NCBI GenBank assembly: GCA_959347425.1
Contig: OY365741.1
Span: 1,574,501 to 1,638,500 of the forward strand
DNA from: an uncultured Amylibacter sp.
GTDB taxonomy: Bacteria > Pseudomonadota > Alphaproteobacteria > Rhodobacterales > Rhodobacteraceae
Length of the DNA: 64,000 nucleotides
Direction of reading: 5' to 3'
The notes under the pieces were generated by a model, which had not been told where the DNA came from, searched no databases, and was given only the letters and a program-made list of their open reading frames with translations. The translations under genes were made by a program, and so were the position numbers. Below, one piece after another: positions 54,687-62,895 of the stretch; position 1 is the stretch's first letter; every line of letters starts with the position of its first letter.

Positions 54687-55652
54687 CTATAAACCCGCCA
54701 GCAAATCTTCCAAAGTCTTCTGGCGTTTTTCCCACATTTCCAAAACCTCTGCACGGTTCATCACATGTAGGGGAGAGCCACCAGCCTTCATCCGTTGCTT
54801 TACCTGTGAATGTTCAAACATACGCGGTACAACTTCTGCCAATTTATCAATGACAGATTGCGGAGTCCCAGCAGGCACCATAATCCCACGGAAATTAACC
54901 GAAGCATTATCCACATCCAAACCCTGTTCCATCATCGTTGGCACATCAGGCATAAAGTCATTGCGGGTTAAATCCGCAACACCAAGGATTTTAACGGTGC
55001 CAGCATCTCTCGCCCGAAACGCGTCCGACAGGTTATTAACCCCGCCCATAACATCGCCCGCGATAACCGCTTTCATTGCGCCAGCCCCGCCTGCTTTGTT
55101 AGGGATATAGGCCATTTTCACATCGCCCGCTTTTTCAATTTGCAAGGCAGCAATATGATGCCCAACAAACAAACCCGCACCAGAATAGGTGAATTTGCCC
55201 GGATTTTCTTTGGCAAAGGCAATCACATCCGCCATAGAGTTAAACGGCGAATCGGCAGCAACGACAAACACGGCAGGGTCTGCACCCCAGTTTGCTATTG
55301 GCTCAAAACTATCCTTTGAATAATCCACGCCGCCTTTGATAGACTGCGCGATAAAATGCGGGATGTTGTAAACACCCAAAGTATAGCCGTCTTTATCAGC
55401 CTCTGTCGCCAACCAATTCCAGCCAACACGGCCACCCGCGCCCGACTTGTTAATGATAGCGATGGGTTGAGTCAGCATATCGTCATTGCCAGCAGGAATC
55501 GTTACAATCCGTGCTTGGAAATCCGTAGCCCCACCCGCCCCGTAAGAGACCATGAGCAAAACTGGACGTTCGGGATACTCGGCAAAAGCCAGCCCCGATA
55601 AACCAGTCAAACCGATTGTGCATGCGACCATAGCCGCTAGTAATTTTTTCAT
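54687..55652 (-). CDS. tctC: Tripartite tricarboxylate transporter substrate-binding protein (TctC/Bug family)
   Basis: A 321-residue periplasmic protein with a signal peptide cut near GLAFA. Family marks are YPERPVLLMVSYGAGGATD, IINKSGAGGRVGW, YSGAG and MMEQGLD. Bug proteins bind small carboxylates; the neighbouring CoA ligase and dehydrogenase suggest a C2-type acid such as sulfoacetate. AAGGAG precedes the start. It is encoded after tctA and tctB on the same strand. Confidence 0.92.
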   Translation of the reverse strand: MKKLLAAMVACTIGLTGLSGLAFAEYPERPVLLMVSYGAGGATDFQARIVTIPAGNDDMLTQPIAIINKSGAGGRVGWNWLATEADKDGYTLGVYNIPHFIAQSIKGGVDYSKDSFEPIANWGADPAVFVVAADSPFNSMADVIAFAKENPGKFTYSGAGLFVGHHIAALQIEKAGDVKMAYIPNKAGGAGAMKAVIAGDVMGGVNNLSDAFRARDAGTVKILGVADLTRNDFMPDVPTMMEQGLDVDNASVNFRGIMVPAGTPQSVIDKLAEVVPRMFEHSQVKQRMKAGGSPLHVMNRAEVLEMWEKRQKTLEDLLAGL

Positions 55653-55697
55653 CGTTTTTCTCCTTGTTATGTGTCTTTGTGGCGGGATGCCACGCGA

Positions 55698-56153
55698 CTA
55701 GATGAAGTGACCGCGGGGTGTATAAACATTCAACACCACCGCGAATAAAGTGTAAATCACCAGAATAAATCCTGCCGTGATTGCCACCCGTTTGACCCAA
55801 GTTTTCAACAAACCATGCGGACTGGGATCATAAAACGATAATAAAATGAAAAACGCAAGGGCTGTTGCGGTATAAAACCCCACGTTTTTCGCCGCCCATA
55901 AAATATAAATGCTGGTTATTATCAATCCGGGGGTGATTCGTTTTAGGGTTTGCAAGTCAATCCCCTTGCCCGAAGTCGTGCGTTTTAACAGGGCTTTGAT
56001 AAAAGTCGCGCCCGCCAAAGTGGCGAAAATAACGGCAATAATCCGTGGGAAGAAATACGCCTCCACTGGTTTGCCAGTGAAGCTAATCCAAACGACCCAT
56101 AGGCTTATTGCCAGAATCAGCCCCGATATAATGCGATGTTGTGTGTAGTTCAT
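55698..56153 (-). CDS. tctB: Tripartite tricarboxylate transporter small membrane subunit (TctB)
   Basis: A 151-residue protein with four hydrophobic segments, the size and topology of TctB. It begins with IISGLILAISLWVVWISF followed by a FPRIIAVIFATLAG segment. Its start overlaps the tctA stop (ATGA) and tctC follows after ~45 bases, completing the usual A-B-C order. Confidence 0.87.
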   Translation of the reverse strand: MNYTQHRIISGLILAISLWVVWISFTGKPVEAYFFPRIIAVIFATLAGATFIKALLKRTTSGKGIDLQTLKRITPGLIITSIYILWAAKNVGFYTATALAFFILLSFYDPSPHGLLKTWVKRVAITAGFILVIYTLFAVVLNVYTPRGHFI

Positions 56154-57658
56154 GGGGTTTGTTCCTTTTTATCACGTTTCTTTTCACTCAATTCCGACCA
56201 CGCGGAATAGGCGATGGACACCACGACTATCAAAATTAAAAAGATATTCAAAGTGCCAGTGAAAAAATACGGCGCGATACCGTCGGTTGCCTTGGCTATT
56301 AACGCCCCTTCGACAAAATTGCCCTCTGCTATCGGTCCCAAAATCAATCCCAAAACCAAGGGTGCGGCGGAAAACCCATAGCGTTCCAGCCCATACATAC
56401 AGACCCCCAGAATAAACATAACATAAACATCGCCAATGGATTGTTGCACGGAATACGAGCCGAAAACCGCCAAGCCCAGCACTATCGCCGCCATAATAAA
56501 TTGGGGAACTTGGGCTATACGCGCCGCCAGAGTGGCAATATAAATCCCAAAGATACACATTAAAAACTGCCCGACAAGCATGGAATTTATGAACGGCCAA
56601 GCGACTTGTGGGTTATTCACAAACAAATCCGTTCCGGGGAAAATCCCGTGTATCAGCAACCCGCCCAGTAAAACCGCCGCGGTGGGGCTACCAGGGATAG
56701 ACAGCGTTAATAACGGCACCAAAGACGGCCCCACCATCGCGTTATTCGCCGATTCGGCGGCGATGAGACCTTCCGAATGTCCCGTGCCGAATTTCGCCTT
56801 TTCGGGTGAGAATTTCTTGGATTGGTCGTAGGCAACCAGCCCGGCAATTTGCCCGCCAACCCCAGGAATTAACCCGATGATAGAGCCCGTAATCGTGCCA
56901 ATCCCAAGGGCGCGATAACGGCGAGCAACCTCCCGAAACGCGGCTGATATGCGGTGCGGTTTGACCTCTATTTCATCAAAATTCTGGCTGACACGCCCGC
57001 GTGCGAACATCGTGATGACTTGGGGGATGGCAAACAGACCGATTAGGGCGGGGATGATATTGATGCCTCCGCCCAAGGCAGGGTGGAAAACGAACCGTTT
57101 CGCGCCTTGGATATCGTCAAACCCGATGGTGGAGAGCCACAGACCTATGCACCCCGCCAACAGCCCTTTGACCACCGATTTGGATTCCAGAGTGCCAATG
57201 ACCGTAACCCCCAAAATCGCCATCCAAAACAGGTGAGATGGACCGAAAGCCAACGCCCATTGCGCCAAAACGGGGGTGAGGAAGATCAGCAATATAACGC
57301 CGAAAACTCCGCCGAATAGCGATGATATGAAGGATATTTGCAAGGCGCGTGCGCCCTCGCCCTTTCGTGCCATTTCATAGCCGTCCAGTGTCGTGGCGAT
57401 ATTGGCGGGTGCGCCGGGGATTTTCAGCAAAATCGCGCTGACTGCGCCGCCAGCGACCGTGCTGGTATAGGCCGCGCCAAGCAGGACGAGGCCGTTAACG
57501 GGGCTCATATAAAAGGTGAAGGGGATTAATAATGCCACCGCCATTGTTGGCGATAATCCGGGGGTTGCGCCGAGGATAAGACCGCCGATTGTGCCGCCAA
57601 TAAGGAAAAGCATCGTCCAGAGGGAGAGCAATTCGTCAAAGTAGTATAGGAATTCCAT
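56150..57658 (-). CDS. tctA: Tripartite tricarboxylate transporter large permease subunit (TctA)
   Basis: A 502-residue permease with about 11-12 hydrophobic segments. The duplicated TctA signatures are GLILGATPGLSPTMAVALLIPFTF near the N-terminus and GSIIGLIPGVGGQIAGLVAYDQSKKFS in the middle; EGLIAAESANNAMVGPSLVPLLTLSIPGS is also diagnostic. It forms the membrane channel with TctB. It is first in the minus-strand operon that continues to tctB, tctC, the aldehyde dehydrogenase and the ligase. Confidence 0.95.
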   Translation of the reverse strand: MEFLYYFDELLSLWTMLFLIGGTIGGLILGATPGLSPTMAVALLIPFTFYMSPVNGLVLLGAAYTSTVAGGAVSAILLKIPGAPANIATTLDGYEMARKGEGARALQISFISSLFGGVFGVILLIFLTPVLAQWALAFGPSHLFWMAILGVTVIGTLESKSVVKGLLAGCIGLWLSTIGFDDIQGAKRFVFHPALGGGINIIPALIGLFAIPQVITMFARGRVSQNFDEIEVKPHRISAAFREVARRYRALGIGTITGSIIGLIPGVGGQIAGLVAYDQSKKFSPEKAKFGTGHSEGLIAAESANNAMVGPSLVPLLTLSIPGSPTAAVLLGGLLIHGIFPGTDLFVNNPQVAWPFINSMLVGQFLMCIFGIYIATLAARIAQVPQFIMAAIVLGLAVFGSYSVQQSIGDVYVMFILGVCMYGLERYGFSAAPLVLGLILGPIAEGNFVEGALIAKATDGIAPYFFTGTLNIFLILIVVVSIAYSAWSELSEKKRDKKEQTP

Positions 57659-57759
57659 TTGTGGGCTTTCGTGGTTTGGGGGTCTTGGGGGTATGATACG
57701 GATTATTTTTAAGAATGTAAATGCGAGTTGCCCGCCACGTGATTCGGGGGCGTGGGTAG

Positions 57760-57852
57760 TGGCGGAGACGAAGGGATTCGAACCCTCGAGGCGGCTACAA
57801 ACCGCCTACTCCCTTAGCAGGGGAGCGCCTTCGACCACTCGGCCACGTCTCC
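57760..57852 (-). tRNA. tRNA-Ser (anticodon GCU)
   Basis: A 93-nt class II tRNA on the minus strand. The acceptor stem is GGAGACG with CGTCTCC, discriminator G, and CCA encoded. The anticodon stem-loop has CCCCTGCTAAGGG (anticodon GCU), a long variable arm pairs GGCGG with CCGCC, and the T-arm holds GGTTCGAATCC. Confidence 0.97.
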
Positions 57853-58085
57853 GCTGACCTATCTATGCTATCAGGGGCGGGGATGCAAGAGGGATTTGGG
57901 GGCTATCGGGCTTTTATTTTAGGAAAAACATTTTTAAAACATTTTTAAAACCCCGCGACAAACCCGATTCACATATAATCACCGATAAACCCACATTAAC
58001 CCCTCGTTAATCCGCGCTAACCCCCCGTGCTATCGCAAACGATTTGTGCTATCATCGCATAAACCAACCCGAAAGGCACAAGACT

Positions 58086-59027
58086 ATGACCCCATTTGCA
58101 AAGCTAAACACACGGGCAAAAGGCACGCTTATCATGCTGTTCGGTATCTTTTTTATCATACCCGACAGCCTATTTATTAGATTGATTGATGCAGATAGCC
58201 TGGTCATAGCGTTCTGGCGGTGCATGCTGATTGGCAGTGTGACTTTCGCGGGGTTGCTGGCGTATTATCGTGGTTCGCTCTGGCATCATACCAAAGCCAT
58301 CGGTATTGAAGGCGTGGTTTTCGCCATAGCCACTGGCACCAGTGCCTTGTTCTTTGTGGTTGCGATTGGCAACACCGATGTTGCTAATGTGGTGTTTATC
58401 CTAACAACTATTCCCATATTTGCCGCGGTTTTCAGCGCGGTTTTACTGCGTGAATGGCCGACACGGCGCACGACCATTACCATAGGCTTTGTGATTGTCG
58501 GGATTGGTATTATTGCCTCCGATTCGCTGACAACGGGCAGTGGCAATATGTTCGGCGATTTAATGGCGCTGTTAACGGCGGCTTTGTTCGCGATGGCTAT
58601 TACCATGATACGCGCGAAAAAGGATGTGTCCATGCTGCCCGCCTTGCCGTTTGCCCATTTCGGCTGTGCTTTGGTTTTGGTCTTCTTTGTAGATGTTATG
58701 TCCGTGCCAACCCATCAATGGGGGCTGGTGTGGTTGCATGGCGGGGTGTTTATTACGCTCGGCACACTGGGGTTATCGCTGGCTCCGCGTTATCTGCCCT
58801 CGGCCGAGGTTGGGCTGTTCGTTTTGCTGGAAGCAGTGCTTGCGCCCATATTGGTGTGGTTTTGGATAGGTGAAGAACCCACGCGAAATACGGTATTGGG
58901 CGGGGTGCTGGTGTTGGTGGTTTTGTTTGTCTCTAACCTTATCGCGTTGATTCGCGCCAATAAACGGCAAAAGAAGATGGTTAAAAAAATAGCCCAACGC
59001 AGGGCGCAGAGGGCTGATAAAAAATAG
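58086..59027 (+). CDS. DMT-superfamily (EamA) transporter
   Basis: A 313-residue membrane protein with about ten hydrophobic segments in two EamA halves, for example VVFAIATGTSALFFVVAIGNTDVANVV in the first. The second half has APRYLPSAEVGLFVLLEAVLAPILVWFWIGEEP, the typical PxxxxLxxxEPVxA-like DMT pattern. The start at 58086 (MTPFAKLNTR) is chosen over the longer GTG-type frame from 58044, because AAAGG lies just upstream. The tail is strongly basic. The exported substrate is unknown. Confidence 0.87.
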   Translation: MTPFAKLNTRAKGTLIMLFGIFFIIPDSLFIRLIDADSLVIAFWRCMLIGSVTFAGLLAYYRGSLWHHTKAIGIEGVVFAIATGTSALFFVVAIGNTDVANVVFILTTIPIFAAVFSAVLLREWPTRRTTITIGFVIVGIGIIASDSLTTGSGNMFGDLMALLTAALFAMAITMIRAKKDVSMLPALPFAHFGCALVLVFFVDVMSVPTHQWGLVWLHGGVFITLGTLGLSLAPRYLPSAEVGLFVLLEAVLAPILVWFWIGEEPTRNTVLGGVLVLVVLFVSNLIALIRANKRQKKMVKKIAQRRAQRADKK

Positions 59028-59034
59028 GGCGGGG

Positions 59035-59574
59035 TTATTTCAAACCCGACAAAGCCTCCACCAAACGTTCGGTATCCGCCGATTCGCGCAATCTGCCATT
59101 ATCCGCATCAAAGGCATCATAAAACTTTGCCAAAGAAAAATCGCCCACCAAATCCGCGCCGAAATGCGGTGCGCTGGCTTTGGCTCCGTTTAGGACACCT
59201 TGCCCACCGCGTCCGCCTGGGGATGTCGCCATAAACACGCATTTTTTACCCTGATAGACTTTGGCATCGATTCGCGAAGTCCAATCAAACAGGTTTTTAT
59301 AGGCGGCACTGAGCCCGCCATTATGCTCGGCAAATGAAATTAAAATCGCATCCGCCGTGCCAATCGCCGCAAAAAACGCCTGCGCTAATGCAGGAATACC
59401 ATCCGCTCGCTCACGCATCGGGCTGTAAATCGGCATTTCATAATCGTTAATATCCAAGGGGATTATCGCGGCATCGGCAAACAGGTGTTGCTTTATTAAA
59501 TCGCCCGCGTGGGTAACCAGCTTACGATTCATAGAGGAGTCGCTGTTAGAGGCAGCAAAAGCAAGGATGTTCAT
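59035..59574 (-). CDS. NAD(P)H-dependent FMN reductase family protein
   Basis: A 179-residue flavodoxin-like reductase, started at the ATG giving MNILAFAASNSDSSMNRKL, where the FMN phosphate loop SNSDSSMNRK lies. ILISFAEHNGGLSAAYKNLFDW is the P-EYN-like flavin-contact segment of the family, with A-E-H-N in place of P-E-Y-N, and FMATSPGGRGGQGVL follows. Probably a cytoplasmic FMN or quinone reductase. Convergent with the DMT gene. Confidence 0.85.
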   Translation of the reverse strand: MNILAFAASNSDSSMNRKLVTHAGDLIKQHLFADAAIIPLDINDYEMPIYSPMRERADGIPALAQAFFAAIGTADAILISFAEHNGGLSAAYKNLFDWTSRIDAKVYQGKKCVFMATSPGGRGGQGVLNGAKASAPHFGADLVGDFSLAKFYDAFDADNGRLRESADTERLVEALSGLK

Positions 59575-59690
59575 GGGATATAGTCTTTCTTTGTGTGATA
59601 CACCCCCAATAGCGTGATTCACTCCATAAAGCAACCGAATCGCGAAACAAGCGTAAAAAGCCCCATTAATCCCCCGTAATCCCCCATTAA

Positions 59691-59755
59691 GGGCAATAAA
59701 ACGGCTTGCCCCCTTTTTCTTTTACGCAAAAATTCGTTATAGATGTGTATGTGCG
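59691..59755 (+). promoter_or_regulatory. Promoter-proximal direct repeat, copy 1
   Basis: A ~65-bp sequence that recurs exactly 2600 bases downstream before rpsO. It includes CGGCTTGCCCCC, CTTTTACGCAAAAATTCGTT and a possible -10 box TATAGA (59738-59743). No convincing -35 box at 17 bases is visible. It probably drives the flavoprotein gene. Confidence 0.55.
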
Positions 59756-59789
59756 ACGGGTTATCACAAACTACATGCAAAATAGCAAT

Positions 59790-62219
59790 ATGAAAGTGGC
59801 AAAAATGAAAACCAGAACAAAAGTTGTTGTCATTGGCGGTGGTATCGCGGGCTGTTCCACTTTGTATCACCTCACACGCGAGGGCTGGTGCGATGTTGTT
59901 CTGCTGGAACGCGACGAGCTAACCAGTGGCACGACTTGGCATTCGGCCGCACAGGTGACTAATTTCGGTATGACGCAAACGATGATTGGATTGAAAAGCC
60001 ATTCTATAGCGCTGTATAAAGAATTGGCGGAGGACCCCAATTATCCTATTAATTATCACCACGGGGATGGCGGGATTCGGCTGGCGAACCAGCCTGAGAT
60101 GATGGCAGGGTATCGGCATTTTGCTTCGCTCGCGCGGGGCATGGGGGTGGATTTTGAAATCATAGACGCGGCGGAATGTGCGCGGCGGCATCCGCTGATA
60201 TCCCCTGATAATTTATTGGGCGGGTTGTGGGATGCGAGCGATGGGGATATTGATCCCGCGCAACTCTGCCAAGCCTTGGCTCGGCGGGCGCGATTGGCAG
60301 GGGCAGAGATTTACCGCCACACCGCCGTTACTGGGTTGCATCAGCGCAGCGATGATACTTGGCAGGTGCGCACGGATAAAGGCGATATTGATTGCGATAT
60401 TATTGTCAATGCGGGCGGGTATCGTGCCGGCGAAATCGCCGCGATGATGGGGGTTACCCACCCCGTGATATCCATGGAGCATCAGTATTTCGTGACTGAA
60501 CCGATTGACGCGATAGCCTCTGCTGGGCATCGCATGCCGTTATTGCGTTGTCCGATAAGCGATTATTATTGCCGTCAAGAAAAGGACGGTTTGCTGATTG
60601 GGTTTTATGAACAGGACTGCAAAACTTGGGGGATGGATGGGATTGACCCGCATTTTGCCAATGCTCTCTGCCCTGATGATTTAGACCGCGTTATGGCGGT
60701 GTTAGAGGGTGCGTTTGCCCGTATGCCCGTGTTACAAGAGGTTGGGATTCATACGATAGTCAACGGGCCGATTACCTATAGTTTGGATGGTGCGCCTTTG
60801 GTTGGGCAAATCCCCGCACGGCGCAATGCCTTTTGTATTATAGGGTTGCGGGCAGGTATTGGCGAAGGCGGTGGGCATGGCTGGTTGCTGGCACAGCAGA
60901 TTGTCCATGGTGAGGCTTGTTATGATATGTGGGGGCTAGACCCGCGCCGTTTTGCTGGCTATGGCAACCCCGAATTAACCGCGTTAAAGGCGGTGGAGGA
61001 ATACCAAAACGAGTTTCGTTTTGAATACCCGAACGAGCATCGCCCCGCTGGGCGTGGAATGCGGACAACTCCGCTGACCCCGATTTTGCGTGATATGGGG
61101 GCGCATTTTGTCCCCGTGAATGGGTGGGAGCGGGTGGATTATATCGCCCCTTCTGCCGATTTCACCACGACTCCGCAATTTGGCTTTGATGAGGCTTTTG
61201 ATATCGTTCGCGCCGAGGTTTTGAATATCCGCGATAATGTCGGGCTGACCGAAGTCAACGGATTTAATCTATATGAAATCACGGGTGCGGGCGCGGCGGA
61301 TTTTCTGGATAGGATGTTTTGCACGCGTCTGCCGCGGCTCGCGGGGCGGATTTCGCTGGGCTATTTATTAAATGATTTTGGCATGATGAAGGGCGAGGCG
61401 ACGCTGGCTCGGTTGCCTGATGGGCGGGTTTTATACGGCTCTGCCGCCGCGTCAGAGCAGCATGATTTGGATTGGTTGCAACAGAATTTGAACAAGGGGG
61501 AGGATGTGCAAATCCGCACCCTAACGGGGGATTATACCACGTTGGTTTTGGCTGGACCGAACGCGCGGGCGGTGCTGTCCGCGTGTAGCCGTTTGGATTG
61601 GTCGGCGGCCGCTTTCCCATGGTTATCGGTGCGCGAGGCGTTTATTGGGGTCGCCCCCGCAATCGTCATGGGGGTTAGTTTTTCGGGCGAATTGGCGTAT
61701 GAAATTCATGTTGCCAATCAATATCTTTATTCCGCGTGGATGGCTTTGCAACAGGCTGGCGCGGCGTTTGATATGAAACTTTTCGGCGCAAGAGCGGTGG
61801 ATTCCATGCGGATGGAAAAGGGGTTTTTGCATTGGAAGGCGGATATTCTGGTGGAGTTTGACCCGTTTGAAACGGGGCTGGCGCGGTTTGTCGCCATGGA
61901 TAAACCTGATTTTATCGGCAAGGATGCGTTGGTAAAACGCCGCGATAAAACAGATAAGAAACGGGTGACTTTAATCGTGGAGTGCAAAACTGCGCCCGCC
62001 TTGCACGGTGCCTCTGTTATGCAGGGCGAACGAGTCGTTGGCACTATCACCTCTGGCGCCTATGGCTATCGCGTGGATAAAAATCTGGGCTATGCGTTTA
62101 TGGATTCTGGGCAGATGAACGCCGCCGATTTAACCCTTGATTTAATGGGCGAACGGGTGGCGGTGCAAATTATCCCCGATTGCCCCTATGATGCAAACCA
62201 CTCGCGAATGCGGGGCTAG
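59790..62219 (+). CDS. FAD-dependent dimethylglycine/sarcosine dehydrogenase-like protein with GcvT domain
   Basis: About 809 residues. The N-terminal DAO-type FAD domain has VVVIGGGIAGCSTLYHL and SGTTWHSAAQV, where the His is at the position used for covalent flavin attachment in dimethylglycine dehydrogenase. It continues through HGDGGIRLA and GLRAGIGEGGGHGW. The C-terminal half is a GcvT-like folate domain (FLDRMFCTRLPRLAGRISLGYLLNDFG... and ARAVDSMRMEKGFLHWKADI). It would demethylate a glycine-betaine-derived N-methyl compound, passing one-carbon units to tetrahydrofolate. The start at 59790 is chosen because it lies after the promoter-like repeat; 59775 and 59805 are alternatives. Confidence 0.87.
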   Translation: MKVAKMKTRTKVVVIGGGIAGCSTLYHLTREGWCDVVLLERDELTSGTTWHSAAQVTNFGMTQTMIGLKSHSIALYKELAEDPNYPINYHHGDGGIRLANQPEMMAGYRHFASLARGMGVDFEIIDAAECARRHPLISPDNLLGGLWDASDGDIDPAQLCQALARRARLAGAEIYRHTAVTGLHQRSDDTWQVRTDKGDIDCDIIVNAGGYRAGEIAAMMGVTHPVISMEHQYFVTEPIDAIASAGHRMPLLRCPISDYYCRQEKDGLLIGFYEQDCKTWGMDGIDPHFANALCPDDLDRVMAVLEGAFARMPVLQEVGIHTIVNGPITYSLDGAPLVGQIPARRNAFCIIGLRAGIGEGGGHGWLLAQQIVHGEACYDMWGLDPRRFAGYGNPELTALKAVEEYQNEFRFEYPNEHRPAGRGMRTTPLTPILRDMGAHFVPVNGWERVDYIAPSADFTTTPQFGFDEAFDIVRAEVLNIRDNVGLTEVNGFNLYEITGAGAADFLDRMFCTRLPRLAGRISLGYLLNDFGMMKGEATLARLPDGRVLYGSAAASEQHDLDWLQQNLNKGEDVQIRTLTGDYTTLVLAGPNARAVLSACSRLDWSAAAFPWLSVREAFIGVAPAIVMGVSFSGELAYEIHVANQYLYSAWMALQQAGAAFDMKLFGARAVDSMRMEKGFLHWKADILVEFDPFETGLARFVAMDKPDFIGKDALVKRRDKTDKKRVTLIVECKTAPALHGASVMQGERVVGTITSGAYGYRVDKNLGYAFMDSGQMNAADLTLDLMGERVAVQIIPDCPYDANHSRMRG

Positions 62220-62290
62220 GGTGTTAATCTGCCACAATTAATCCCGTTAATCGTTGTTTTTAGCCTTTTTCCCAAAGATAGGGCAATAAA

Positions 62291-62355
62291 AGGCAATAAA
62301 ACGGCTTGCCCCCCTTTTCTTTTACGCAAAAATTCGTTATAGACGCGCATGTGTG
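62291..62355 (+). promoter_or_regulatory. Promoter-proximal direct repeat, copy 2 (before rpsO)
   Basis: Matches 59691-59755 at nearly every position, including CTTTTACGCAAAAATTCGTT and TATAGA (62338-62343). It lies ~110 bases before rpsO, so it likely holds the rpsO promoter. Confidence 0.55.
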
Positions 62356-62454
62356 GCGGGCTATCGCTGATAGCCACTGCACAAACCACTAGGTCAGGCT
62401 GGACGCATCGCCGGTTTGCACCCTTTCATTTCCATTTACAAAAAGGATACACCG

Positions 62455-62724
62455 ATGTCGATTACAAAAACAGTAAAAGCAAAACTGATAAAAGACTATG
62501 CGACTGGCCCCCATGATACGGGGTCTGCCGAGGTTCAGATTGCTATTCTAACAAGCCGTATTACCACGCTTACCGAGCATTTTAAGATTAACAAGAAAGA
62601 TAATCATTCGCGACGTGGCCTGTTAAAAATGGTGGCATTACGCCGTAAACTGTTGGATTATACCCGCGCTAAAAGCGAAGAACGGTATCAAACCATCATC
62701 AAACGTTTGGGCATTCGCCGATAA
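62455..62724 (+). CDS. rpsO: 30S ribosomal protein S15
   Basis: 89 residues from the ATG at 62455 ([16 protein letters not shown]), which has AAAGGA upstream; this gives the exact family length. Visible are [20 protein letters not shown], the 16S-rRNA-binding [23 protein letters not shown], and the terminal [12 protein letters not shown]. It binds the central domain of 16S rRNA early in 30S assembly. It precedes pnp, the conserved rpsO-pnp arrangement. Confidence 0.98.
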   Translation: MSITKTVKAKLIKDYATGPHDTGSAEVQIAILTSRITTLTEHFKINKKDNHSRRGLLKMVALRRKLLDYTRAKSEERYQTIIKRLGIRR

Positions 62725-62830
62725 CAAATAGGGGGCTGCATCCCCGCAATCGCAAATTTGCAGATGTCCGTTGATTGGCGTGTCGGCTCGAACGTTGATC
62801 GGATAATAAAACAACCTGAGCTTAACACTA

Positions 62831-62878
62831 CCAAACCATAGGGGTTTGGAAAAAATCAAACCAGACAAAAGAGTCTGG
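62831..62878 (+). promoter_or_regulatory. Two hairpins in the pnp leader
   Basis: CCAAACC/GGTTTGG (62831-62837 with 62843-62849) and CCAGAC/GTCTGG (62861-62866 with 62873-62878) form consecutive stem-loops just before the pnp ribosome-binding site. In enterobacteria a pnp leader stem is the target of RNase III/PNPase autoregulation; a similar role is inferred here. Confidence 0.55.
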
Positions 62879-62895
62879 AAAAGAAGGAAACTAAT

